Positions 47,598-60,800 of a DNA stretch of 64,000 nt are shown here, piece by piece. The stretch covers positions 5,679,690-5,743,689 of the forward strand of contig OZ038440.1 in NCBI GenBank assembly GCA_964036275.1, in the 5' to 3' direction. The notes below the pieces were generated by a model that did not search any database, had not been told where the DNA came from, and saw only the letters and a program-made list of their open reading frames with translations. The DNA comes from Litoditis marina. Its lineage: Eukaryota; Nematoda; Chromadorea; Rhabditida; Rhabditidae. Position 1 is the stretch's first letter; every line of letters begins with the position of its first letter. The position numbers and the translations under genes are program-made.

Positions 47598-48165
47598 TTC
47601 TCTCTCTTTCTCTTCCTCTTTCTCTTTCTCTTTCTCTCTGTCTCTCTCTCTGTCTCTCCTAACTTGCTTTTTCTCTTCCTTCCCCGTTCTTTGTTGCCTT
47701 CTTGGTAAGAATCGTATTCAAGCTTATTTCAAAATTTCTCTCAAATTTTCAAGAACCTTGGAAAGTGTTCGATAAAAAAAATTGAAATAAAAAATACTTT
47801 CCACATTACTACCTATTATCCACCTACTCACAACTGTTATTGCGAGTTGAACTTGTGGCTACGGTTCCAAACATTTGTTACCTAGAACAAGCACTAAGTA
47901 GGGTTTTCAACTTCTAGTAGGTTCAAACTAGTTTTCAAATTTGAACTAAACTATGAACTTAAAATTCGAAAATTAGAACATTCATGTTTGTTTGCAGAGA
48001 CTGCGTCGTGACGGCATCTACCAGAAGTTCTCCAAGTCGTACAGCGACTTCAACACGGCATTGGACCGTCGAGTGAGGCAGTTGAAAATGGATCCGGAAT
48101 CCTCTGACTGGACCGCTGCTCGTTTATCTGAAGGCGCAGGACGGCAGGGGCAACAAGAACTATGA
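47329..48165 (+). CDS. Chimera: major sperm protein first exon + copy of the phosphatase last exon
   Basis: Exon 1 (47329-47427) is the N-terminal 33 codons of a nematode MSP ([20 protein letters not shown] ... DKHTYHIK), ending at a donor in phase 0. The rest of MSP (about 93 residues) is absent. The intron contains a long TC run. Exon 2 (47998-48165) is a near copy of the last exon of the phosphatase at 43848 ([20 protein letters not shown] and so on). It also has a phase-0 acceptor, so the two join in frame. A two-base loss relative to the parent near 48105-48115 changes the end to a new tail ([15 protein letters not shown]), 88 codons in all. The upstream introns are unrelated, so the exon alone seems to have been copied. 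A TATA box lies upstream. It could be an expressed chimera or two pseudogene pieces that happen to match in phase. Confidence 0.7.
47444..47658. repeat. (TC)n microsatellite in the chimera intron
   Basis: About 215 bases of TCTCTC with interruptions, right after the MSP exon. It creates false Ser/Leu frames on + and an Arg/Glu frame on -. Confidence 0.95.
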
Positions 48166-48988
48166 ACGAGTGATTTCTGTGGAGTGGAATAATTCCTTGA
48201 TCTTCTATTGTGATCTTTGATCTTCATTACATGTTTTATTTGGAGAAGAACACTTTTTGGGAAGAACAGTTTTTGGGAAGAACATAAACGGAGAAAACAA
48301 GGTAGAAGTAAATTGCAGAAAGTTAAAAAACTAGACAAAAGGAGAGTATCCTTCAGATTTGTGAAATTCACATCAAAATATCTGAAAAAAGAAATTCTCT
48401 CTGATGTGACCATTTTTGATAGTGGATGTAATATGATTCCATCGAAGATTTTAGTGGACGAACGGTCGAATGAATCGCAAGTTACAGTATGCTTATGGCG
48501 ATGTCTCCTCAAGTCTCTTTCAGTAGAGGTACCATGTCGATGTCGACGGAAATTTACAACTTCAAACATATTAACGTTTGCCCCTTGCTTTCTTGACTAA
48601 AAACGGCGCACTTTTTTGACATGTTCTTTATTGTTAACCAGAGTATATAAAGGTAAAGCTCAAAGAAGTAATATAAACTAGAAAAACGGAAAGAGAAAGA
48701 GTTGGGTTGCCAGTTGGGAGCTTGGGGGTCATTTAGTATCCCCCCCCCCTTACCTAACAAAAAAGTTTAAAACAATTATCATCGATCGTTTTTGACAAAA
48801 AGGACTCAAGAATCTGAGAATGATATATCCCGGAAACCAGAGAATATTCTTTTTTCGGGTTATAACACCGCATTTTCACACCAAAATACAATTTCAACAT
48901 TCCACATCTCATTCACACCAAGACATTCACACCAAGTGTTGGGAACAAACTCCAGAATAACTACTTAATGAGTTGAATACAACAAGGA

Positions 48989-49287
48989 TTCGTAAAAAGT
49001 GGGGGACCAGGAAGTATGTGAGTTCTGTTCGGTTTCACCGTTTTCAGCAAAAAGTGAACAATACATTTGTTTGCACCAACGGCTCACAACGTACTTTCGT
49101 AAATCCACTGTGCACTTTCACGCTGAATTTATTTTTGTAATTATTGTTTTTATGAACCGTTGTACAAACAAATGTATTGTTCAATTTTTGTTGCACACTC
49201 TTTCACAACATCGTATTGTTCACTTTTTTTCTGAAAACGGTGAACAGAACTCACACACTTCCTGGTCCCCCACTTTTTACGAATTGT
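48989..49287. mobile_element. Foldback element with ATTCGTAAAAAGTGGGGG ends
   Basis: The left arm ATTCGTAAAAAGTGGGGGAC, CAGGAAGTATGTGAGTTCTG is answered by the right arm ending CACACTTCCTGGTCCCCCAC, TTTTTACGAAT. The arms extend inward with mismatches (AACAATACATTTGTTTG / CAAACAAATGTATTGTT). About 300 bp in all. No clear target duplication. Confidence 0.8.
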
Positions 49288-49951
49288 TCTCTTTTTGCTA
49301 GTTGTACTAATACAACCACTCCTAGATTAGAACAACAATAATGAATTTTGAGAAATGGTAACTATCAAACATCCTGATGTCTGGACGAAGTTTCAATTAC
49401 AAACGGTGTGGTCCTTTTCCTTTTTCCAAATTATTTTTGGCGCTAATTGACCTATACAATTGGGATGACTGGAAGAACCAGTACAAAACCAGCCTTTTTT
49501 GCTTCGTTAATTAAAATCTGAGCTTTGTGATAAGACTACAGTACAAATAAAGTATAATCTCATTTGGAGCCATTACGCGCCAGCGTTTGGCGCCTAGAGT
49601 TGACCATGGTACCACAATTCTGGAGAGAGCTGGAATTCACTATTTTAATTTTTATGCGAAATTTCGGATCATTTCACTTATTGGCGCCATTTGGCGCCCG
49701 CGCCAGGCGCCATAAGCAACATAGCATTAACTAACTTTCAGCGCCGCACTATCTTCGAGGTTTACACACGTGTGCCAAATTTTAGCCAATTTGGTTCAGT
49801 AGTTTTTTCAAACCTATCTGGACACCGGACGGGAGACGAGAGACGAGGGACAGAGGAAATTTTCATAACGACACAAGATCACATTTTTCTTCCAAACTTA
49901 GATCTCACCCATTATTTATTGGGATTTCAATTCATAAACGCCGATTTTTCA

Positions 49952-50270
49952 AGGAATGTATAATCAAAAACGTGGGGTTTGCGTGATGTATCTGTTTTTA
50001 TTCCTTTTCTAAATGTAGTTTATCATTCTTGAAAACGTGTTTCATGCGTGATTTATATGTTACATATAAATCATCTATCATCTAGGGTTACAAGAGTTCT
50101 ACTGATTGTGTTTGATTTGCTTGTCTCATATAAATCATTTACGGCTTGTTTCGTTTATTTTCAAATAAAATAGAGATGGAAATTTAAAGTCGTATTGTGA
50201 GAAAATGGTAGAAAAGATGAACCTTGGATTCTTGTAAAATTAGAAGACTGGCTCTAAGTTCGTAATCTGC
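49952..50270. repeat. Dispersed repeat, uninterrupted copy (empty site)
   Basis: Matches 15132-15822 without the 363-bp insertion. CGTTTATT at 50152-50159 is the single-copy form of the target duplicated around 15340-15702. Confidence 0.85.
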
Positions 50271-51538
50271 CATATCTAACTACTAGGATTGTTAATCGAT
50301 TATGAAAAACGGATTATTACGATTTTCGACTTTCGGGCCATTTTTAAACTTCGATTTGATTTCGATTTTGCGTAGTTCGGAAAAAAATAGAGAACATGAA
50401 GATTGAGAGAGAGAGAAGTTAGTACTCACGTACAACTGTTAGAGTAAAACTGGCTAAGATTGTCATATAAAAAAAAGTTATCTTGTCAGAGCAGCTAGCT
50501 GAGCATTCAGACAGATTAGCAAAACAGTTTATAATATAACATTGAATATAATTCTGTCTGGCCTTGATTCTTCTTCTTTGATACATTCCTCCTGTGACGT
50601 GCTTCTGTGCGTGGTTGAGTTGTCACACCATTCTCTGTCGCGGAATGTATCATGAGTCTCTTTTCTCATGAGAGAACATAGAGATTGAGAGAGAGAGAGA
50701 GAGAAATGGAGAGCGAGAGAGCGCGCGAGAAGTCAGTACTCACGTACATACTGTACTTACGTACAGAACCAATGAAAAATTCAGGCGAATGAAATTTTTT
50801 TAGAGCCATTTGTCCTCACGTTCCATAACTGTGAATGTTTTATAAAGAAATATTCATCATCTCATTGAACAAAGTGTCTTAGAACTCCAATTTTTTTGGG
50901 TAAATCTTTTATCGCTTTAATCTCGTCACTGTTCCTTTAGGTTCCCTATCGTTGGTACATTTAACACCTTTGCTCAATTTTTCCGCGTTGCCATCCACTT
51001 TTCAAAGGAAATTTTTCTGCGTTGCCAATAGGAATAAACTATTTATATTATTTTATTTCTTGTTACTATAGTTTCACGAAAGGCTGCTCTGATGATAACC
51101 GCGCTCCATTAGCAATGGCGCTAAACACAAGTTTTCAAAGGTGCGCGCGCTTTTCTCGATTTTGATCTCATATTTAAGATCAAAATTGACCGGGAAAGGT
51201 GATGAGGTCGACGTCCGCTCGCTCTTTCATCATTGTTGTCTTATCCACGCTCTTGACTCGACCGTTTCTCCTGGGTCGTTTCATTTAATTTTAGTAGGCT
51301 CTAGAAAGAAGAAGATCGTTCATAATATTGCAAATATGTGTTTCCCTACCCTGCTGCCCCTCCGTATCGTATCATCACCAATCCTTTGTTTACTCTCCAA
51401 TGTACTTCTATGTTTAGCAGCTAAATGTTAATACTGACCTTTTTCCTCAATTTTTTTTCCTTTGGCCAGCATTACTCCTATATAACAGCCTCGCACCTTG
51501 TTTTAAGTGTGTTATCTCGCTTTGCCTATTCCACAAGC

Positions 51539-51732
51539 AACCCGGTATTTCGTAAACCCTAACAGTTAACCATTAACCGGGCTGTCGCGTTCTACGCGAT
51601 ACTTAGCTGCGTGATCAATCCTTTTGTTAACCCCCTGTTAACCCTCGTTTACAATGTCTTTTGGGGGCAATTTAGGGTTAACCAGGTAACTCGGTTAATG
51701 GTCAATTGCTAGGATTAACGAAATACCGGGTT
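51539..51732. mobile_element. MITE with AACCCGGTATTTCGT ends
   Basis: Left end AACCCGGTATTTCGTAAACC then AACAGTTAACCATTAACC; right end GGTTAATGGTCAATTGC then GGATTAACGAAATACCGGGTT, an inverted pair of about 40 bp with mismatches. 194 bp, non-coding, just upstream of the separase first exon. The target duplication is unclear. Confidence 0.78.
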
Positions 51733-51827
51733 AAATAAAGAATTCGCCATCGCTTATCTTCTGTTACTCTGGTCACTTATGCTAACCGTACTTTCCAATG
51801 TGTATTTTCGTTGTTTGCAGGGTAGTG

Positions 51828-54800
51828 ATGTCTTCGACCGCGAAAGGCAAACTCCAAAAGTATGCTGACACGGTTTCGGAGATAATCGAGCAGTATGTCG
51901 CTTCCTTGGCCAACGTCCAAATGAAGGTAGATTTTAGTGTCTTCATAGTCTGCGTCTCTTATCTGTCTAGTTCACACAGAGAAGGTGGCATGTATTCTTT
52001 TCAGTGTGGCTGACCTCCTTTTCTTGAAAATTCCATTTCTTTCATTTCATAGTTTTCATATCATATAATTTTCATTTCGAAGCACTTATTTTTTTACTTG
52101 TTCTACACTAAGTACACGACTGTCATGGCTTCGTTTGCGCAAGCTATAGAGGACGGTTTTTTTCTCTTCACTCGCTTCGATTCTTCGATAGGTCCTAATT
52201 CACAATTTGTTTTCAGGTTTCTGACTGCATCGAGAAAAGTGAGGCGCTGAAAACCAAACAGATCAGTGAAGCTTTTAACTTGAGGAAACGAGTCTCCAAG
52301 GTACGTGTCTGGTTCAACTCGTAGGAAATATTTGGTAATTGACCAAGACGCGGTCGCTTGGTTCAGGCTCGGTCGGCACATGTTCAACTGGGGTCGGTGA
52401 TAAGAGCGTGGGTCGGCATGTGTCAAACTGGCGGTCGGTAAGAAAAACTGCAGTCAGACGATTACCTATACTGGTTCAGTACCGACCGCCAGCTATACAC
52501 ATACCAACCAACACTCTTATCACCGACCGCCACCGACCGCCAGTTGGATATGTGCCGACCGAGCCTGAACCAACCGACCGCTATCTCTCGTTATATTTCG
52601 TTTTACTCGCCCTCTCCCGACCTGAAGCCAAACACCAGTAAGATGGGTCTTTGTTTTACCATGGGAACTTTGGAATTAGGTTTTGTTTCATGGTTTTAGG
52701 AAAATACTTCCAGAAAATGAACCCGTTTTCGCATTTTGCTGACAATTCAGTTGAGTTTTCTCGAATTGGGCTGTGGCGGTATCTGAAAGCTCTAGAAGAA
52801 GAGCATATTGAGAACGGGTCCTTATCCACAAGGTGAGAGATGAAACTCTAAAATGATTTCTAGTATAGCATATTCTATCATTTCCAGGCTGACCATCGTA
52901 AAAGGGAAGACGAAAGGCTGATGACGACCGTGCGGACCTTCAAGCAGGAAGTGCGGGACGTGCAAGGCCTCTCATCTTCAACGTTGCTGGTGCGTGTAGT
53001 TGTCGTTTTCTCGTCACTACTGAAGGAGGCATTTCTCTTCGCTGTTTATTAGTCATAGAAAATTTGATTCAGGAAACAGCGTATTTTCACATACGCAAGA
53101 TTGATTATCATTATCCATGCTCAGAAAGTGGGCGTACAGGTACATTGGTGGGACGTCCCAAAAGTGGGCGGGGCGTCCCGGTACCGTACATTGCGCCTGA
53201 CTGTCAATCAAGCGCTCAAAATAATGGATTTAAGTGTGAATTTCCGATTTTTCTTGCTTTGTGCATATTACAAACGTGTTTTACAATCAGATTACACAAA
53301 AAAATCAAATTCACTTTTTTGAAAAAGTGTGATTAAAATGTTTTCAAATATTGATTATATGCGATGTACCGGGACGCTCCGCCCACTTTCGGTACGTCCC
53401 GCCAATGTACCGGTACGAGCGGTGGGCTGAGTACTTCAGTATTCTTGTGGGGGAACAGCAGGAAACCAGATGATTAGTTATTTTAATAGGAAAATTGGTT
53501 CTTTTTGGGAGGTAATCCGTCCTTACTGGTGTATACGAATACCAATGAACATGACCCGACTCAGGCGACTGGTACATGAACGGGACGTGGACGGTACTGC
53601 TCCAATGATACTCATTGATCCGGACCCGGACAGACCGCAACGCATGACGCGTCGCGAGGCTGTCTGTCAAAATCAATACGTATCATTGGAGCAGTACGTC
53701 TCGGTATCGTCCCAGGAGTCCCAGGACGTCCCGTTCATGTACCTGGGACAAGCGACTGCTGAGGAGATTATGTTTCCAGAAGTGCTACAGCTATTGGACG
53801 GAAAAGTTGATGACGGCAATCGTGAAATTGGCCATCGACGACGCTGATTACCTGAAGAAGCTGTCCGAGATTCCTCTCAAGTTGGCTGCGCTCCTGCTCC
53901 TCAACGGCGATGTAAGTCTCGTTACAATCTTCTCTCTGAGTCATTTGAATTTTGCTTTGGCTTCATGGAGTTCATTTGGAATAGACTTCATATTCGGACT
54001 CAATCGGAATTTGTTGGTTATTCTGAAAAATTTTCTATGTTGTGTGTATACTGGGAACAGATTTTTCCGGCATGCTATTTCAACTTGAGACCCTTGAGCG
54101 AACACCCTCATTTTAATAATAATCTTTTACGGCAACTATTTCAGCCGTGTGTTACTTTATTCATACAATTACAACATTGATCACATTGTAGTATCCGTAG
54201 AGAGAGGGGGGGGGGGGGGGTTTCACCACATATTCGGCTATTTTCAAGTCATTTAACGGGTGATTTGCCATTGAACTGTCGTTATTGTTTTAGTACTACA
54301 AAGCCATGGTCTGTATGAACGATGTGGTCGAGATGAATCCCGATTGTTCTGAGGCGCGCGCAACTCGCCTGAAGTGGGCTGTCTATCTGGGTTGGTTTAC
54401 GTTTATGTACTTTCAGTAGAGCTTATTCGAAGAGAAAAATGTAGAACAACGTGTAGGTAGGTTTCTCTCTTATCTCTGCGGAAATCCCAGAATTGGGTTC
54501 TTCTCGGCTGGGAAACCTTTAACGTTCCTGAAATTTACACCAGTTCTCGGAGAATCACTCGGCTGAAACAACATTTTTATCTTTTCGGGAATATATTCTA
54601 TGTGAAACCCGTTTACCCGACACAATATTGTGCGGGATGTAAGGCCGCATTCATACTTTTTACGTCGGCGTTTAACGCTAGCGTTAATAGTGAAGAGAAC
54701 ATGCGTATCGATTCAATTGGCGTTAACGCCGGCCTAAGTCAATACGTATGAAAAGCATTGTTTTACGCCGGCGTCAAACATTGACGTAAACAGTATAAAT

Positions 54801-57800
54801 GAGGCCTAAGTCAAGTCAGAATCTCATTCGACCCGTTCATTACTAGTGTTCAGGTGAATGGGAGGTGGTTGAGACGGCTCTGAAGGCGGAGAAAAAGGAC
54901 CTGGCAAGTCGGAAGATGGTCGAGGCAGAGCGGCAACGCGTCGGCGGAATCGCTCGCGTCGCCGAACTGATCTGCCAGTTTATTCGCCAACAGAATAACA
55001 GGGTGAGTACTCCTGTTCTCATTGGAAGGAATTCTGCGGTTGGTAACCCGCTAGCAAAGTACTATTTGTGGTACCATCGAACGGCTAGTTTAGTAGGTTC
55101 TTTGTTCGTTTCTCGATTGCTCTGATCAATAAGTAATAAAGTGTACGATACGGTTCACGTGCGAGTATATAGAATAGAATAGATTTATTCGCGATTTAAC
55201 ACGTGAATTTCACATAGTATGTGGCACTCCAAATGAGTAAATGGAGAGAAAAGTTGAGAAGAAAAATATGCATTAGTAAAGTTAGTTTGGTTTTCGGTTT
55301 CGCGCTTATGAGCTCTTTCACTCTATGGCGTGATTTCACCACCATTTAGGGACTTCTAGGCCCCTGTCGTGTTTTTGTATATTAGGCACTGCTTCAGACA
55401 GAGTTCGCTCGTGAGATGATCCATCTACTGGATTGTGCGAGGGTGAGTCCCGACTCGAACACCTACAACTCGTTCGAGTCGACCGCCTTCCTCCGCAGAT
55501 CCTGCAGTTACTTGGGAAGAATCGCCAAGCCCATGGAGGTCAGTGACAGTCATACACCTGTAAGGTCCGACTATTCGACAAGAAGTAGTTCGTTTTCAGA
55601 TTGAAACACGTGGCAATTCATGATTTTGCAACAAAAATAGACATGTTTTTCTCGTATTTGGTGAAAATGTAGTCCGTTTGTCGAATTTTCCTGACTATTC
55701 GGACAACCTTACTGGGGTATGTTGAGAGTGTTCAATAATGTCTCGGGAAGCTAAACATCTTCTCGCGCATCTCGATTCTCGCTCCTTCTAACAGGCCCAC
55801 TGACACGTCACACTATACTACCTTCCCGCATGATTCCATTCCAGTCATAACCAGTAAGGTTCCAGTCATAACCATAACCGGTTTTCGTATTCCAGTCATA
55901 ACCAGTAAGGTTCGACTAAGCAACAAAAAGTAATCCGTTTTCTTATGTATATACGTGAAAATTTAGGATTATTTCAGAAAAATAGACCGATTTTCATCTT
56001 TTCGGCTCAAACGTAGTCCGTTTTTCTGGTTTTTCTGACTATTCGGACAACCTTGCTGGTGTATGATTCCAGTAAGGTTGTCCAAATGGAGTTTGCGCAA
56101 ACGGTCCAATATCGGGATCGGGAGGTGTTATTTGTCGCAGGCGAAAAAACTGAACAGGCCTCTAACATTTCTGTGGAACTGTATTGAAAAGTGCTTGTGA
56201 TATTCAGTCATTCTGTTGAGCAGTTGTCTTCCAGAATACTCCGGACGTTCTGAATTGCCTAGAGGTGGCGTGGCAGAAGTATGAGATCATCATGCGCAAT
56301 CGTCTGCCAGGGCTATGTCGCGACGAACAGCGAATTGACTTTGCCGCAGTCTTTAAAACTGGTGTTATTGCTTGTGAGTTTTTTCAAATGTTTATTATTT
56401 CGTGAGTAGAAAGTAGATTGAATGTTGAAAACTTTATATGCTAAGCCGACGATTATCGATTACGATGCTACCATGTGTTTCGCAAGTTTGGCAAAAACTC
56501 ATGAAGTCTGTAGATGCACTCAAGAATAGACATGTAAAAAAAAACTTTTTAAAAGTTTTAACCTTATCCTCTATTTCTCGATTGATTTCTTATTTGTTGC
56601 TGTGAAAAAATTGAAATAGTTAGTTATTGGTTTTAGTGGAAACGTGCTCGGCGGTTTCGGAGGATCTGGATGGTTGTCGGGACTACATTATCGAGGCGTT
56701 CAATGCCGGTCTGATCCGGGAAGCCCATCAGATGTCAGAAAACTCGTACAAGATAGCACTGAAGATGGGAATCACATTCAGGTTGGATCATTATCATATT
56801 CTAGGCTCACACACATAGTCTTGCAGACTTGGCTGAATAATAAGAAAAAAAGGCTCACTTTGACCTAACTCGAGAACTTGCGATCCTCACAGGTGTGTTC
56901 TACTGTGCAATTTGCTTAGTAATATGAGATGTACGAGAAAGGGTAAGACCTCTAAAGAAGGACGATTATGTGGACCATTCTCGTGTCAACGGTCCTTTAA
57001 ACTGCAATTCAAAATGTATTGCAGTTTGAAGGAGTGAATCGTTGCAATTGGATCACATAATCTTCCTTCTTTAATAAGTTTGGAAAGGGCCCAGCACAAC
57101 CCTATAACCAGGTTTTCATGGTTCACTGGGAAAGGCCTATAAGATGGCTGCACTGTTCCAGAATCCATCAAGCGTTGAACTTATCGTTGATGCTGCAATC
57201 GTATGTGTGCTCGGAGGATTGTGTTCTGTCTCTTCCTGGTACCCGGGAACGTCTGCGAGTTATTTTGGTGGGCATACCGTTTTTATTGTTCACTGGAAAG
57301 TTACCTATTTGCTATGGCCTTTACTGTTGAACAACGTCATAATACCCTATTCGTATAATAAGTACTAATCAGAATTTTGTGTGTGCCTGGGCTGCCAACT
57401 CTTTTTTGTCAACTCTGTATTACAGTTGTCTAAACGGGTAATGCCATACAATAAAAAATAGGTCATTTTCTGCTAAATTTGGGAAAAACTCATCGCAAAA
57501 CGCTTATTCGACAAACGCCTATATCATGTTGTGTGCGTTGCAGGACTGGGGTACGTGGCGTCCCAGCGGCACGCGTTCTCGCTCGGCCTCTCCCGCCCGC
57601 GGTCGCGCGAAGTCGCCAGCTCGTTGTGCGACACCCACTCGTCTAAACACTGCTGCCGCTCAGATGTTGGAGGCATTTGCAGAGATCACCCTGACAGAGT
57701 AGGTTTACTGTTTACGGTTGCAACACTTTCAGCGAAATGATGTTTTACCCATACATGAACTGACTTTTATGGTTAAACATCCCCTCTACAGAAAAAGCGA

Positions 57801-60800
57801 AAAGTTTTAGGTCCCCGCTAGGTGATTACCCAATAAACCCAGAATTATTGGAAAAGTTATGGGTCCCCCTAGCCCAGTGAAAGCAAAAGTTAAGGATCCC
57901 CCGGTCAGATAGCCGGTGTATCGCTACTATGTACCAAATGCCTGCTTATTAGGTCTAGGTTCCCTAGTCTATCTTGTTCTTGAACTTGAAAAACAACGAG
58001 ATTCGACAGCTGTTTTTCGAAAACAACATGTTTCTGAGAGATGTCAGCTGGTGTATCTACCAAATCGTTGACAAATTCAAACCAAAACACCCTCCCCCCC
58101 CCCCATTCCCATCTCCTAACCCCGATAGACGCCACGTCCTCTCATTCGCACCCTATCTCCATGTGAGTTGGTGGTAGAATCAGAGATGACCGGGCATACA
58201 CCAGCAAGGTTGTCGGAATAGTCAGAAAAATTCGCAAAACGGATTACTTTTCAACCGAAAAAATTAAAATCATTCTACTTTTGATGAAACATCCTGAAGT
58301 TTCACGTGTTTGAAGGTAAAAACGGCCTACTTTCGGTCGAAAAGTCAGACCTTACCCCCTTACCGGTATATGAGTCTAAGCCTAAGCGCTCGTCCGCGGG
58401 CCTTCGTCCACCGTTTTCGGCCGCCAGGACGCGCGACCATCGGCGACTTGTGTCTTCTCCGGGTCAAATTCTATTGGTTGTCTGTCAATAGGGCGAGCTG
58501 TGTCATGACAGTCGGGCGTGGCCAGCTGTCATTGTCTCGAATGCATTTCTGTCTCATCGACTGTCGTGACATGTGTTTCTGTTCGCTCCACCCCGTTGCT
58601 CATTCTATGGGGGGATATAGCGCGGTTTGGTATTCGGCGTATTTCTTTCACGGTAGAAACAACGTCGTTGCCCGGGGGCATGGACCCACCGCTACACTCC
58701 CCTTTCAACTTCAGACCCTGAGTATAGCTTGCTGGTTTATTGTTGTTCTATGTTTTTGTTTGTTTACAGATCTGTTCCCGCCGACGGTCTTCATTGTTTC
58801 AACCCGAAGTGTGGCTGCGAGACGTGCTTCGTGTACCAGAACAACTACAGTGCATCCCTCGAATACCACTTCTCTCAGTTCTTCTACACGTCTGCCGAAC
58901 ACACCAACGTAAGTGCAGTTGAACGTGTTTTTGTAGGTAACGGCTGCCCGAATCAACCTGTTGCCATTTACCTTGTTTGCGAGTCGTATTTCCGTGTTTT
59001 TCATTCTAGTTATACTATATTTTGTTCTCTCACCTACATTAAAGTTAAACCCAACATAGGTGAAAAGTCACGGGCCTAAAAGGTCCCTTTTAGGCCGCTT
59101 TCATACTTTTTACGTCGGCGTTAATGTGCAGAAAACATGCGCATCGATTTTATTGGCGTTCACGCCGGCGCAAATCAATACGTATGTTTTCTTCATTATT
59201 AACGCCGACGTAAAAAGTATGAATGCGCCCTTAGGCCCGCGATTTCCGTAGCCGAAATCACCCTATTAGAGCCTACTAGGGGCGCTTAGGGTAACATTTT
59301 TCGTCTCAAATACTGGATAATAGATGTTTGTCTTGCTAACCCTTGTGTATATACTCAATAAATGTGTAAAAACACAGATTAGTGCAAAATTCTTGCCATC
59401 AAAATCAAAAACAATGAAAAAAGCTAGGTCGATATCGAAATCGCGGCCCTTTTAGGGCCTTTTCTGCCCGCGTTTGCGAAATTACCCGAAATTCCCCTTT
59501 TAGGGGGTGCCTTGACTTTTCACTTGAGAATCCAACATTTTTTCCAGAAGACGATGGAGGTCATGCACTCGAGCTATCTCAAGATCCGTGAGAATATTGT
59601 GGCTGAGCAACAGAAGGCCCTCAAAACAACGGCGAGACCGGTTAGTTGGTCATTCATTTTTCTTGTCTTCTGAGAAATGTAGATTTGATATTTCAGTGGT
59701 TTCAGTCACCATTGTATGTATGCATGGGCAAATCGGGTTATAGATAATTCTCGCAAAATCTACCGAGTTTGAAGTTCTACAGCTTATTGTAAACATCACT
59801 GTTATGCTCATCTCGATTTTCCTCGCTGGTTTTTTCTGCTGACCATTTTGTTAGAACCTGCGCCTCATTTTTATCTGGTATTTTTTACTACTTGGATATT
59901 GATTATTGACAGGAAAATGAGAGGAACTATAATCTGACAGTTTAACTTGCAGCGTCCCCCGGTCGCCCTATGTGAGATGTTTGGACTGTGTGCCATTCGC
60001 TGGCTACGTAGTCTCGAATTGAATGGACGCGTCTACCAACAGGACACCCAGCTGGCCAGTTTGAGAAGTACTATTCTGGATGCTGTCATTAAGGTTGGCA
60101 TTTACTGTCAGGTGTCACTGTTCTAAAAAGTTGTTTCTGGCTTGTCAGCAACTTTATCGTCTGCATCGAAGTAAGTAAAGTTGCGGTGGACAGTAATGCC
60201 ATTTCAGTCTTTGTGGTTGTTAAAGGGGAGGGGGGGGGGGGCTGCATTGAATGCCGAATTTGGCTAACGGCGTTAGCCGAAAAGGCACGAGAGTCAGAGG
60301 AGTGCGCGCAATCAGTATTCATTTACTCCAAATCATTCTCTGCGTCTCTGACAGTAAGCAAAACTTTTCAGTTGAGCAAGTATGCCTCGATTCGCTGTGT
60401 CTGCTACAACCTGGCAGCTCGCCAACTGGTTCGAGAGGATCTGTATCGCGGACACAGTACCCTGAGTTTCTCGTGGATGGACCCCTCGGAGGACATGGGG
60501 ACGAAGAACAGGGGCATCACGAGTGGCCTGCTGGCCGTCTTCCACTACTTCAGGAAGGGCGACAGCAGAGACTCGTTGTCGGTCCGTTTTTGTTGTTGTC
60601 TGTTGCTTGAAACATCGTTCCCAATACATTCTCACTAAGTGTGCGGATAAACGGCAGACGTTATATGTTTTTTTCACCTGGGTTTTCAGTTGGTCTTCAC
60701 TAGGGTTGTTAAAGTCAAAACTTTCAAAACGTGCTTTTCTGGTATTCAGTATCTTGTCATTCTTGTATCTCAGTTAGTTCTGTGTTCTGTCTCAATTGCC

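Larger units (their letters stand above)
48166..51820. other. Intergenic region, repeats only
   Basis: No gene was supported. A foldback at 48989-49287, a dispersed repeat at 49952-50270 and an inverted-repeat element at 51539-51732 are listed separately. GGCGCC-rich words occur at 49580-49715. A direct repeat containing ATTGAGAGAGAGAGA and AGTACTCACGTACA occurs at about 50398 and 50665. The longest open frames (48018-48569 -, 48217-48600 +) overlap each other and show no family features. Confidence 0.5.

Noticed and set aside
47402..47708. Ser/Leu-rich open frames and the minus-strand Arg/Glu frame
   Set aside because: Products of the (TC)n microsatellite, as at 2428 and 6244.
48018..48600. 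Overlapping 183-codon minus and 127-codon plus frames
   Set aside because: They overlap each other and the copied phosphatase exon, have no family features, and no splice or start support.
53470..53847. Plus-strand 125-codon frame before a separase exon
   Set aside because: It runs through an inverted-repeat element and reads the separase exon in the wrong frame; the exon starting at 53780 in phase 0 fits better.
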